From: Aradus depressus
Taxonomy: Eukaryota > Arthropoda > Insecta > Hemiptera > Aradidae
Direction of reading: 5' to 3'
Length of the DNA stretch: 64,000 nucleotides
Assembly (NCBI GenBank): GCA_963662175.1
Contig: OY759221.1
Coordinates: 18,380,027-18,444,026, forward strand
The position numbers and the translations under genes were made by a program. Positions 29,201 through 44,248 of the stretch are shown here, in pieces (position 1 is the first letter of the stretch; the number at the start of each line of letters is the position of its first letter). Under the pieces are notes generated by a model. That model made no database searches. It was not told the DNA's origin and was given only the letters and a program-made list of their open reading frames with translations.

Positions 29201-32200
29201 TCTTTCTCGAAAACTTCTGGAGGGAGTTTTTTGGGGAAAAAAGGAAGGAAAGGTAACGGAAAAAGTATGAATATTGGGCGATTTTGCTATAGTACCCAGC
29301 GTTGCACGAATATTAACTCATCTTAAAACTAGACTTTCAAGGGTAGTCTGAAACCCTGGTTCGTTCTTGAGCCCCCAACAGTAAAGTAACAACAGAGTAT
29401 ACGTACAATCCAGCGGACCCGGAGCTCAGTGGCAGACATTGCTCTGACGGTGACATTCCTGGGTGGATGAGCCGGGGGTGCCTGGATTGTCTGGAACTCC
29501 TTAGTGGGGAGAGAAGGCTCCGAACTGCCTACCACGTTACTGGCCACCATCCGGAGCATGTACACTGTGAAAGGGGTGAGGCCGCTCACTGTCACTGTCG
29601 TACCCTCAGGCTGGCACTCCTCCTGCACAGGGAACCAACTCGAGTTTCGAGCTGTCTTCGCCTGGAAACATTGAAACTAATTATAATATTTGAAGAATAA
29701 ATTTCAATTTATATCAAGAAAACATATTAACAATTGCAAAAGATGTGTTTAAATATAGAAGTCGACTGAAAAAATATGGTCTATAAAAAGAAGGTTCTGA
29801 TTGACAGAAGGAATAGTTAACATAAAGAACAGATGAATTATAGATACTGATGAGGGCGCCGGTAGTTCAGTGGTATGCGTGCTTGCCTTCTGAGCTCAAG
29901 ATCGTGGGTTCGAAACCCGACCGAAGCCTTTAGTTTATTTTATATGGGAGGTAAAAAAAACGTAAGCACGCCATCCTTCAGATGGGACGCTAAATGATGG
30001 TCCTGAGCCTGTACGCAGGTACTCCTTAAAGACCCCTAACCCTAGATGAATAAAAATTAAGGGTACGCAAAATTTAGGACTCCCACTGTAGAGTCGGGCT
30101 CATGTCCACCAGAGTGACGAGCACTCTGGTAGTAGGCGATATTACCTTGTAGTTAAAAGCCCGGGCATGAGTCATAATAAATAACTAACTACAAATCACC
30201 TCACTTATCTGAAACAATAAAGTTATGACACACCTGTCGAAATACTATAGCCTATCTCTATTAAATATATCGAAATAAAGATGAAAACATATTTTACAGA
30301 TTCGTCGGCAAGTTTGCGAATTAATTACTTTCACGGTACTTTTGCGGTCACTCTACACATTCACCAGCAGAATAAAAGTAAATTGTTTCGCGACACGTGA
30401 TCTGATTTATTACATATACCATACTTTAGTGGTATATCAATCACAATCACCGGTGTAAGTAAGAAATCCATACTTTTTTGCTACTTTCATCATTTTAGTG
30501 GTGATCCGATAGTCACCAGTTTCACACTTTCACCGTAACGTATATATATATATATATATATGTATTTAATTAAACTTTGAATTGGCTTTAAAAAGTCAGG
30601 TCACCCTACATAAAAGTCACATTTAAAGAGAATACAAATGATGAAAGAACACTTTTCCCCTTGGCAGTGGAGGTACCTCAATGGTCCACTTGGTGATGGA
30701 GCTGTTGCCGTCGAAGCCAGGGGTGAACTGTAAGACCACAGAGAAGGCTTCAATGTTGGTGACAGCCAGCTTGGTTGGAGGAGAGGGCAGCACTGGTTCC
30801 ACTCCTGACTGGATGGTGGCCTCCCGAGCAGGGCCCGTCCCCACCCGGGTCTGCGCTGCGATCGAGAACTTGTAATGGGTTGTAGCCTTAACATAAACAC
30901 ACACAACATATACTTAGTTTATGCGGATTTGAGCTGCCGATTACCAACGTTATTTCACCTGTTATTAACTGTAACTGGGCTCATAGTGATCTTACATATG
31001 AAATTTTATGATATATATTCAAGCGTTTAAGAGCTAGTAGTAATTTTATGTTCAGGGCCCCAACCCCCCCTCCCGTCCAAGCCCAAAAAGCCCTGCGAAT
31101 TTCGTGAATATACATTCAGCCAAAAATAAAGAAAAAACGTATATTTTTTAAAACAATATTGTCTATTTCACAAAATATAAATGTAATATGGGAGTACTTT
31201 CGGTATTGCTACCATCTTCAGCCACGACTTAACAAATAATAAATGGATGTCCAACCAGTTTACAATCCAAACGGTACCCTTCCTTCAGTATGGAGTCGTG
31301 ACAGCACCAAAGTTTCGTTACTGGGCTCTTAGTAATTTTGTCACAACGGATTTGGAATACCTAAGTTTGGCCAGGTATTATGCACCGAAACATTATCGGC
31401 CCATATTTTTAATACATTTAAGGAACATTGTACCAAAACGTGTTATGTGCCTTTTTTTTTTTTTTTATAATATGCAGGCTTCATTTTTTTCTTTATTTTT
31501 TGTATAATTTTGACTGAAATCATCATAAAACCTAGGATAATTCGCTGTTAGAATTCCTCTCATACCTTGTTTTAGTATAATAAAAATGTGGTCTTAAAAT
31601 AGCAATTTTCTGAAAATGTTTTTAAATTTATGATTATTTTCGAATTATATTTATGTCAATAGCAAATAGAGACAGAAAGGAAAAGAACAATATCTATTTT
31701 TTTAAATCGGTTAAGTTAAAGCTAAAAAAAGGATCGGTGACATAAGTATTAGGTCATCATGTATACAATATATATGCAAAAATCGGTAAGGACGAAGAAG
31801 GATAATTAAAGAGAAAAGAGTACGTTATGAGACAGTTAATTGACAGTGATTAATATCACTACAAATCATTAATATCACTGCAAATTATTAATATCAGTAC
31901 AAATGATTAATATCACTACAAATAATTAATACCACTACAAATGATTAATATCACTACAAATGATTAATATGACTACAAATACCTGTAAGTGTTGAACGAG
32001 GAAATGGGTAGTGTTGGGAGGTAGTATTTCAGTCTTGATAGTATCCGACTGGTCTTTGACCATGTACCTCAACTGGTAACCTGTCAGGATGCCGTTCGTG
32101 TGTAGAGGCGGACTCCAGACCACTTTGACAGCTCGGTCTGAGATGTCCTCAAACTGGACACTTCCCACCTCGTCTGGCACTGAAAATCACAATAATTGAA

Positions 32201-35200
32201 AATATATCACTCCTGCATCTGAACATTTTCAGTATAAATAAATAAAACAAATTTATTTTTGAAATATTGTCTATTCCATCAAAGATATTTACGAAACTAC
32301 CGGTTTCGGACAGGTCTAGTTATGAACTTAGTTCATAACGTTTTAGTTCAAAATTCAACAGAAAATATATAAGTAAAGGAAAAATAAGAATGACTAACCA
32401 TCTTCAAAGGTTACCACAGACACAGGCTTGCTCTGGACCCCATCACCAGGATCAGTAAAACAGAGAACAGTGATGTTGTACTCGGAGTGTTTCACTAGGT
32501 CTGCAAGGAGAGCACTCTGCTCCTGCAGCTGGTCAAGAAGACTTGGAGGCACCGTCATCGAGTGCACTGGCTCCTCACCTGGAAGGATAAAACATAACTA
32601 ATTATACATTGACAAAAACGGCATCAAAAGCCTTAACTCGTCAGCATTACACCAAGAATTTAAGCATTGGAAAATAAAAAAAAAAAATGTAATGAAGAAA
32701 TGTGCTTACTACATATTTCTACTCATAAAATGTAATCATTTAGTTTAACATTCATTAAATAGAATAACATTTATTACATAACAAAGCCTCAAATGAATTT
32801 AAAAAATAAATAAAAACGAAGAACATGTTAGTGTATCTGTTGCGGCTTACTTCATCGTCAGAATAAAGTTCAAAAGAACCTTACATTTTTTTGTGGAATT
32901 AGACAATATACAAGTTAGACACGAAAATTAAGAACACTTTACTTCGGGGCCTAATTAGATTTTACAAGATGTCGCTTATATTTATGACAGAAATGCATTC
33001 GGAAATTAAGGAAATGATTAGTCCAACAAAGAAATTCCGGTTAAAAAGTGGGTTATTTCTTGATTGATATCTTTTTTTATTTATTTAATTTTTTTTTTCG
33101 GGTGTACCAGAACCCTGTGAGGCAACATCACCGGCGCCTTCTAAGACTAGGAAGTAAAATCCCCTAATTTATTATTGACTTAACATTGTAGTTTTCTTTG
33201 GTTAGTCTATTGAGGTTTATTTAAACAGGAATTAGTTGTTTGTCAATTATTTTTGATCATTTGAAAACTTGCGACAGTTTGAGAACCATTTTAGGTGATT
33301 GGCTCGATTCTATAGTTTTCACTAGAAGACGATATTATTCCCCTGAAATGTTATTTTTTGAAATTTATATTTGTTTTTTATACATATCTTAAATGATGCA
33401 AAGCTGGCTAGTATTGTATAAATTAAAAAAAAAATTTTAGGTACTACAGTGTAAAAAAAAAAAAAAACTGAATATTTGGCCAACGTTTCCAAAAACTATT
33501 CATTCCCTTCTTCAGGGTCTAAGGTGTTATAAGTCTGGGTGTCACAGTTAACCAACAGAAACAAAAACATAACATACGTGACAGAACCTCGACTTCCCTC
33601 AACTCTATCAATATGATGTACCTTGGAAAGCCTGTATTTTGTATCCCTGATTGATACCGTTGATTTTCTGCGGATTGGGAGGTTTCCATGAAACAAGAAC
33701 TGACGTTGAATTCACTGCTTTGGCTTTCACATTGTCCGGAGGAGCTTCAGGCACTACAAAAACAAAGAATTGTCTTCTTAAAAAACTTTTTTGTTTTTAA
33801 TTAAATACATTTATATAATTTTCACAGCTATATTCTTCTGCCTTTATTCTTTCAAATTTGAATTCCCATCAAATATAGACTTTTTGGTAATAACTCGAAT
33901 CATCAGTATCTATAATTGAGCTGAGTTTACGAAGCTCTTTCTTAGGCGACTCATGTATTTCGTTGTACTCGTACTCCTCCTAAACCCCTTTACCGATCAC
34001 ATTAAAATTTGCCACGATGTTAGTGGACACGATGAAGATGATTTACAACTAAAAAAATCTGAAATCGAACATACCACGGAGGAATAATCACCGAAAAACG
34101 AAATCCCCATTGAAATCAATTGAGAGACAAAATTCTCGCGCAAAATAGAATTTTTCGATTTCAAATGTAAAAATCCTTCGGTTTACCATCGGACATCACT
34201 TTTTTTGAGCCGGTTTTTTCAGTGTTCTAACGTACAAACTTCGACTTTTTTTCGATAAAAATATTCTTCAATATACAAAGAACACATAGTAAAAAGAATT
34301 TTGTGCAAAAACAGCAGTTGTTGTCGTCAAAAAGGCTAAGAAAAATCCATTGAATTCAATTGAAATATATTTAAAGTATTAATATATTCATAAAGAACAT
34401 ACAAGGTGAGAGTTTTTTTTACAGATATGCCTGATTCAGCTCAGTTTTTGAAAACAGCAGAAGGTATTGCACACCTAGTTTATTTACTGAGCTAAACCCT
34501 TAGTCTGGGTTTAACATAGAGGTCGACTCATAAAATCTGTTTTTGCAAAAAGAATATAATGATAAACATAAAAAATTGTTTACATAATCTGCAAATAAAT
34601 TGTAGATACTGATGATCTAAGCGTTTATAATTGCCAGGTTGTAAAACCAAAAAATAAATTAGAGTATATAGCGGTGAAAAGTATACTATTGTAAAATAAA
34701 GTAAAAATATATAACTTACAAAGCCCAAAAGTAAAATTAAAAATATAGTACAGAATATAAAAAATTCTTACCTCCTTCTTTGGTTTTGATTTTCATTGAG
34801 TCACTAAAAACACCAACACCTTTGTTGTTGTAGGCAGCTATTTGCAATGTATAATCTTTCCAAGTGATTAAGTCTTGGATCAAAAAATTTCTTTGAGCCT
34901 AAAAAAGAATAATATTTTAAAAATTAGTTTCAATCAACTATGTTTATGAAAGTTATGGAGTAAATGCTGAAATTTAGCCATAATCTTCATTCAACAGAAT
35001 ATGAGAAATAGTTACAAAACAGGTACAAAACCGAAATTTTCTTCCCCTTTTTAGAGATAGAACGCTTTTTCGAAATTTTTCAGACTTTAATGGTTTGTTT
35101 ATTTTAATTTATCATTTCAAGAGAGCAGAGAAGGAATTTTGAATGATTACATTCATTTACGTCAATTAGATTTAGTTCGAATCAGACATGTTTCTGAAAG

Positions 35201-38200
35201 AATTATGGATTATTCTGCTTACTGAGCTCAAGGCTGCGGGTTCAAAACCAGGCCGAAACTCTTAGTTATTTTATCTGAGAGGTAAAAAAAACTTAAGCAT
35301 GTCCTTCGGATGGGACGTTAAGCGATGGACCCGAGCCTATACGAAGTCAGGTACTCGTTAAAGACCCCTACCCTAGGTGAATAAAAATTTAGGGCAGGCA
35401 CAATTTAGGACACCCAAAGTAGAATCGGGCTCATGTCCACCAGCGTGACGAAAGAGCGCTCTGGTAATGGGCGATATGACCTCGTAGTTAAAGCCCGGGC
35501 ATGAGTCATAATAACTAACTACTTTCAACAGGACATGATATACAATTAAACAGGTACTTAATCTCAATTTTCTTCTCCTTTTTAGAGATTGAGCGCTTTT
35601 TCAAACATCGTTTTACGGACTTTAATGTTTTGTTTATTATTTTATTTTATTTCAAGAGAGGAGAGAAGGCATTTTAAACGATTACATGTATTTACGTCAA
35701 GTAGATTTAGTTCGAATCACGACAGACTATGAAATACATTTCAGATTATATATCGTTACAGTACATAATCCGAAATTATGTAACTTTTCGGGGTATATAA
35801 TCAGAAATTTGCTAGCACAGAAAAAAACGTGCTTGGCGACTAAGATTGCAAGTAGAATCCCGGCAGGGACACTTAGGCTTTTTACCTGAGATGTAATAAA
35901 ACCTTGAGCATGCTGTCCTTCTGACAATTCTCCCATTCATTCTGAGGTGTTGTTGAATGGTGGTACTGAGCCTGTGTGATGTCAGGAATTCATCAAAGAC
36001 CCCCATCCTAATTCAAAAACTGATTATACAAGTAAGACTCCCACAGTAGAGCTAACAGAGAAGGGATAAGAGCATTGAATTCATGCAAAATTCGGAACAT
36101 GAGCAAACAGCAGACAAACCAACTTTCAAAAACAAAATTTTCTGGGGATAATAGTGTCTTTTTCAATATTGTCACATAGTTTCATTCCAATTGTGAATTT
36201 ATTCAATTGAAGAAATATAAAAACAAACCATATGCTCACCTCGTTGGTAATATTATGAGAGGTCCAAGGACTATGATTGTAGCCATGTAACCTGTAGCGT
36301 ATCACATATCCAAGAATTTGTCCATTTCTGTGTTCTTCAAGAGGAGGCTGCCATTGTGTTATAATTTCCGAAGAAGATCTTGCCGAACCAGCAAATCCCA
36401 AAGGTGGTCCAGATGGCGCTGATTATAAGAATAAAGTATAAATGATCAATAATGATAATAATAAAAAAAATGTTAGTTATTCAAAAGTTGGAAAAGTCAG
36501 CTACCTTTGTGAATGCGGTTGCTTCCTTATGAAAGCAGAGGTGATAGCAAAGCAATCAATAAATACATTTCAGGTACAGAATAAATATTAAAAGAATGAT
36601 AATACAGCAAATTATGAACACTACAAACAAATCTTCTTTAAAAATTTACAGGCAGGAATCAATTTTTTACTAAAATACAGCTGTATTTTGGAGTGTAACC
36701 AGTCCTCTTAGATGCCAATGGAAACATTAAAATAATACCAACTGCAAAACCAACTAACGATTCTCAAAAATAAGGAGCATAGTTACACTTCTGACTTTAA
36801 ATAAAAATATAATATGCAATAAAAACTAACTTATTGTGCATATATTGTTAATAATTATAATACTATCACAAATTGTACGTTAATTAACTTAATCTCTATG
36901 AAGTGAGTTAAGTGCTTCCCTGAACAATGCACCATAAGTGATATACGAATGTATAACATAAAAACATAAAGAAAACTACATTAAACAAAGAACAGCCGCG
37001 TTCACGTTATCATAACTCAATAAATAAATAAATCTGAGAACAATGAGTTACAAAATGGAACATGTCCCTGCCAATTCTAAGTATGTGTAACAACAAATAC
37101 GTGAAATGGCCAAAAATAAATTTATTCACTTCGTAACAATATATTCTGAGTTATTTCTGAATTACATTCATGGAAATTTGTGGCAATTTTTTCTTCTCCC
37201 CTCAACCTAATGTCTTCTTCCTTATTTGCCTCGTTTTTTTTTAGAAAATTATGGTATTGAGTGCATATTGTCTTGAGTGCAACACTGAAAACTTAACAAC
37301 CCTGAGAAGTAGAGCTTATATGTATGAACATATGTGGACAACAGAATAACGAGAGAGGACTTTATGGGAAATTTCATTATTTCTGTTCAAACTTCTGCAC
37401 AAAAATAATAACCAACTGCTAAAATCTTAATTTTGGTCAGAACTAGAATGATCAAGGTTTAGAAACCTGAAGTTACCATGCATATTAACTAGCCTCAAGA
37501 AAATAGAGAGGATTTTTGCTCTATACATATTTTTCCACGCAACCTATTGTTGACAAAACGTACGAGTTTTGGAATGGAAGTTATGTATATTATATTAAAT
37601 TAACTAGTAGCTCAGTTACTAAGCTCAAGACCGCGGGCTCTAAACCCGGCGGAGGCCCTTAGCATTTTTATCTGGGAGGGGAAAACCTTGAGCCCACCGT
37701 CCTTCGGATGGACGTTAAGCGATGGTCTCGAGCCTATACGATGTCAGGTACTCGTTAAAGACCCCTATCCTAGGTAACTAACCCTGGGTAGGGAAAATTT
37801 AGGACTCCAAGAGTAGAGAGTCGAGCTCATGTCCACTAGAGCGAAAAAAGAGCGCTCTGGTAGTAGGCGATATGACCTCGAAGTTAAAGCTAGATCATGA
37901 GTCACAATAACTATTATATTAACTAGTCTCAAGGAAATAGAGAGGAAGTATTTTTTTGCTCAATTATTCATTTTTCCACTCAACCTAATTTTGACAGAAA
38001 ATGCAAGTTTTGGAATGGAATGTCAGATATATTAGATTGATTAATTTTTAGAATGGAAGGCATCATATATAGCAACTTAATTTTGACAAAAAGTGCGAAT
38101 TTTGGGATGAGAGCTCAGATTTCCACTTGTTTCTATAAAGTGGAGAGAAGATGTAGGACTCACGTTCTTGAGGTAGACTGACAGGCTCCGAGGGGTCGGA

Positions 38201-41200
38201 TGGAGGTCCCTCACCCACACTGTTCACTGCAGACACCCTGAACTGGTACGTGGAGGCTGCCTTTAAGTTCCGGAGACTCACCCATCTAGCCGCTGCAGAA
38301 ACGTTAGAGTCCTCTGTCACCCAGTTCAGGAGAGGTTCAGCTATCAGACCTGCAAACAAACATCCGAACTATGAACATGCCATCCTTCGGATCAGACGTT
38401 AAGCGACGGTCCCGAGCCTGCACGATGTCAGGTACTCGTTAAAGGCCCCTTACCCAATGTAACTAAACATGGGTAGGCAACATTTAGGACTCCCACAGTT
38501 GACTCAGGTTCATGTCCATCAGAGTAATGAAAGAGCGCTCTGGTAGTAGGCGATATGACCTCGTAATTAAAACTCGGGAATGAGTTACAATAACTGATTA
38601 ACTATAATAAAAAATATATGAAAGAGGAATCTCAAACATACAATTTTCAACAAAAGAAATCTGAGAAAAATAAATAATTTCAATGACTAAAGAACTAATT
38701 ATTCAACTGTTGATTACTTGTTTTAAATTACTAATATAACAGGATATTGAAGTGAATAATTCAATATGGCGCATATTTACAAAAAACTCACCGGTGAATT
38801 ACCGACTATGTACATCCCCAGAACGAATTAATAAAGATAATTGATTAATCCCCCACCAAAACCAGTCGACAGTTTGTGCTAAATTTCAATAGTTGACTTA
38901 AATAGGATCTCTTAAATCCTCATATTAAATTTTGGGCCGATAAATTCATTAAATCGGCAGTTATTGGGGTTCGTGAGTTAAGCCGCACCCCTAATCTCCC
39001 CCTTCTCTTTGGCCGATTTGACTCAAAATCGATAGGTAGATTCCAAATGGGGTATTGGTCAAACATATGAAATTTCGTGTTGATACATTCATTCTGTCGA
39101 CAGTTATTAGAGTTTTCGTGTCAAGCCTTACCCCTTTCCTTCGGCCGATTTGGCTATACATTCATTTCTTCGGGAGTTATTGTGCTCGAAAACATGAAAA
39201 TCCGTTGAAATACAACTCTGCATCGAATATTTGTCAGGTTGCATAATAACTTCATAAAGACTTTCCACTTCAAATTATCTGCTTATTTATATATATATAC
39301 TTTTATTGTACCATAAACTTGATTAAAATAATACTCTCCTTCCCGAAACAGAAGCATGTACTTTAATTCAATTATTAAACAGACATGGGATCAATAATTA
39401 TGAAAAAAAAATTACAACTATTCTAATGCAATAATTATTAGAAAATATGTTTTGTCTCCTCGAACTTCCATGCATTAAATCAACTAAATCAAAAAACCAT
39501 GTCAACGATTGTTTACTTTTAATGATTAGAAATAGAAAGCATAGAAAATTTATGAACATTAGCCGATTCCAATAAACAAAATGTACACAATAAGACTTAC
39601 CAAAATCGGAAACTTCTCTCCTCTGCACAATGTACTTGACAATAGGGCTGTTTCCATCGAAAGCAGGGGTCCAAGAGACGTTAACAACTCGCTGGCTGCT
39701 TCGGAGAGCCCTCACTCCCATCACAGGATAAGGCAGTTCTGCAGGACAATAAACATGGTGTCTTTATGTCAAAATTCAATAATACTTGAGGATAACAGTT
39801 ATTTTGATTGTTGACAAAATATCACAACGAAAGAACATACTGGTGGAAGAAAAACCAAAATCAAAAAAATTATAGTGTCAGTAGCAGGCACGAATACAAG
39901 GGGCAATGGATGCAATTGTTTTCAAGAATCGTTATAAACTTATCCCTAATTAAACCGATTACGCTTGGAAAGACCCGTAAAAGAAAAATTATGCCGAAAA
40001 TCACTGTAAAAATTACTATAATGCAGCAGAGCGATGGGAGAGAGTCAAATATAGACTTATTACGAGAAATCAACCGTACTTTTTACAGAACGGATAGGAA
40101 AAATATAAACCGCAAATTTCAAGATCTGCGCAGTAAAATTTACTTGTTTCACGAATAAATTTTCTTAGTTATTCTACAAAGGAGCGGAGAGAAGATTTTC
40201 CAACAATTGCTCTGGACGTATTGGCAAGGTGCGATAAGGATGCATTTTCTATAATATATGAATTTCTACTAATCCTTGCAATGCTTCCGGTGACAAATGC
40301 ATCTGTTGAGATCATTCTCCTCATTGCGGCACCCTAAAACATATTTAAGATCAATTATGCATGAGAGCCGCCTCCTCGGTCTTGCCCTTATGCACATCCA
40401 TAGAAATATTCCAAGAGACATCGAAAAAGTGATGAATAGATGCAAAAACTAGCCGGAGGAGATTGGAATTTATATTTAATGCAATAACTTCAATCATTCA
40501 CAAACTTAAATTCCACGAGACTGTTCGCTGAGCGTGAATCATTCTTATATATCAAATAAGGAAGGAATTGAAATTTCAACTAGGAAACACAGTTAGAAAT
40601 TTCATATGTGATAGTAAGATGTTGTGGGACGAGATTTCTCATAGAAATAAAAGACGTTGTCTTCCCATCGTTTTATTTTAGAGAACAGCGGTTTTCAACG
40701 AGATAGCGTCACCATCCGTGGTACATGCCATGCATACAGTGTAAAAGGGGGGTGGGATATGCCACTGATGATGCTGTAGCATTGAAAACCGTATCTAGCT
40801 AAAAATAAAACAGTGGGAAGACAATGTCCTTTGTTTCTATGAGTTAGGAATTTCTTGAAATGATTTCTGTCCAAAAAAAATTCCTCACAATATTTTTTTT
40901 GACATGAAAACGTCTATTCGTTCGTTAAGCAGAGTGATAGCCGGTCAAACTTTCTTGTGTTACAAAATATCGTCACATTTCAATCGATAATAACTACGAG
41001 ACTAATAATGCGATAACAACGGTTGAGGTCTGGATAGAACATGTCTGTACGTGTTTGTTTTGCCTGTGACGTTATCGGGCTAGTGTGAGCGCCGGCGGAT
41101 GATTGTTGCGATTTAGCGTTGTGCAAAATTAGAAATTGGTATAGCGTGATAACACGTTTAGATAGGGGGGTGTCATTGTAAAGAGCTTGAGGAGCACTAC

Positions 41201-44170
41201 TAGGACTCAAAGTGAAACAATAAAAATATTCGCCGAAATATATGTAAAAATCTGTATTAAATTGAAAATTGCAAACGCAAATCAGAGGAAAGCCGCATCA
41301 AAAGGAATTTAAAAAACCTAAAAAGTTTAGTGCCGAGCAAATGCAAAAGCTACGGCAGCATCGAAAAGAAAATGAAAAATGATTTTATCCTGACGTTTCA
41401 CGGAAAATCAACGGTGTGGACCTTGACTACGCCTTAATGTTAAATATTGTGTTTTATTTGTTTGTAACGGTTTCTTCTATGTTTGTTCTTATCATGGTAA
41501 CAGCAGAGGCAATCGATGCAGTTGTGTTGTTTCTTTTAATTTATGAATTGTTAAATGAAGATTCAACTTCTATATAAACAATACAATTACCATATTAATT
41601 AATCAATTTTACTTTTGCCTGTATTTTTTAAAAGTTATGTAGAATATGGTCGAGTTTAACCTATTATTATTGTTTATTTGTTTTAAATTTAATCATGAAT
41701 TGTCCTCATAAGAAGATATAAATAATAATAACATCAACTACTTACCAATGACACTGAGCCTTGCAGTTCTGGTCTCGTTGCCCCCAGCTGAGTTGAGCAT
41801 ACACATATAGTCACCCACATCGGCAGCTCGCACAGCGTTGATAGTCAGAGTTCCATCACCGCCCACCTTGACCCGGGGCGAGCCCACACCAACATGTCTG
41901 CAACAACATTATTTACACAGTCACAGGGTCACTAAGAGAGAGTGTAGGATCATTGGCCCATTGTCCTCAAGACTTGGCGACTCTGCTGTGGGAGTCTTCA
42001 ATTTTGCCTACCTAGGTTTCAATGTAAAAAGTACCTGAAATCGCACACGCTCGGGATAATCGCTTAACGTTCCATTCGAAGGACAACGTGCTGTATGTGA
42101 AAAATATTAAAAGAAGAAGCGGAATTAAAGTAGTAAAATTGATTTTATCGAAAAGTTGTTTTGTGTTTGAATTATGGCATCAGAAAACATGTCCATCGTT
42201 TTTGCAGTCAGTTTCAAAGCTGAAGCTTGAAGAAAATGCAGAATTATATGAGAGGAATTATCTACAGAAGTCAATTTTTGCAAGCAATCTTTAAGTGAAC
42301 TTAAAAATTAACAGAATTATTTGTGTAAAGTGAAAAAGGACATATGAGTAAGCGGAAACTTAAAATTCCTTACTGAATGAATTTAAGAATATTGTTATCT
42401 ACGGGGGTTTTTAACGAGAACCTGATATCGATTATCGTTTCAGTCGGATTTGAAAATGAATCTTTGATAACATGTTTAGGCTTAACACAACAGTAAGTAC
42501 AGTTTAACTGCCTGATAGGCTTATTTACTATTTAAATTTTTATTTGATGTCCTTCATGTTAACAATTCTTCTCAAATCAATCAAAATCTTGTTTTTACAG
42601 AACATATTTATATTATAGTCCTGAAACTCCAAGTTGGAGTCAGTCTTAAGTATGAGTTTCAACACTGAAGTAAACTCAATAAATATGTAAAAAGATGATT
42701 TTGAGTGACATGAGAAAAATAATTGAAATAAAGACAAACAAATAAATTATAGTAGGTGATGAGAGTCGCCTCAAAACGTATGGAATTGCTAAGTTATAAA
42801 ACCAAAAAATAAATGGGAGACATGTAGAGCTGTGATAAATATATTGTATATAAATTCAGAATATCCTTACTCAACCCGAAAGTTAACTATAAGTAAATGT
42901 TTTGGCGAATTAATGTCTTTAATTACTATGTTAGGAAAATTGTAAAGCAGTAATATAAGTGAATATCTTACTTAGAATTATGGAACCATTCGATCTGATA
43001 AGGAACTGTAGGATCACTGGAAACTTTACACTGAAGAGTGGCTGTATTTCCAAGTAGCACTTTGGTATCGACGGGTGGTTGGATGATCTGGGTCCGAACT
43101 GGCAAAATATAACAAGAAAAATACATGATACATTTTTATGGTTGAACATAATTCATACGAATGATTATCTATTATAGATATTCCGTCCCCTCCAATTCTA
43201 CTTCTAAGAACAACATTTATACAAATTTGTACAGGAGAGTTGGAAATGTATGTTTATACAATTGGTTAGAATTAGAATAATTTATTTTAAGCAAAAAGAA
43301 AAAGGGCGGAACTGTAAGGAAGTTTAGGCTTAGCAAGAAACTTCAAGAACTGGCATTAAAAAAATGTAGATGCTGTAAAAAAGGTGTGGTACTTATTTAT
43401 TACAATTTGTGTTTTCATTTCATTCAATTATAAACTGTATATGCGAATATAGTCATGACAACGCAAAAAAATGCAAAGTTTCCGACCTATAAATGGAGTT
43501 TAAGCTTATTTTTACTCCAATAATACCACAAATTATGAATTATTAAAGAAAAAGACAATAACGAAATTACACCAATTAAAGAAGTATATGCATGATATGA
43601 TTTGTATATCATATATGATGTGCAGCTTCTCCTGAAAAAAGTTAAACAAAATAAATGGCGATACAATTCTGGAACCTGTACTGCTTCACTATAAGGACGG
43701 ACTATACGAGTATCAGATATTGTGGAGAGGGTCAACATTTTATTCTTTTGGATACTATGAAAAGAACAAACCATATATCATATACAAATCAGATCATGGT
43801 GGCTTGTCATTCGAGGAAAAGTACTAAAGTGTGTAAGTTTCATTGGCAGGCTCATATAGAAGATGCTAAGCCTAAAACTTATGTACAGCCCCGCTCTTTT
43901 TATATATATATATTTTTTTTTTATTAAATAAAAATAATTGTAATTCTAATCAATTATATAAACATAAATTTCAAACTCTTTTGAAAAAAACTTTTGATCT
44001 TAAAAATGGAATTGGTGGGGCCAAAATATCGATTTGAAATTGCAGACACATAAGGAACGTTGTTTCTTAACCGAAAGATGGATCACTCACATAGTAAACA
44101 TTCCTAATTCCTCAGGCTAATTTTATTAAAACACTAAATCTCATCTTTTGAAGACGTGTAAAAATGATAT

Positions 44171-44248
<78 letters not shown>

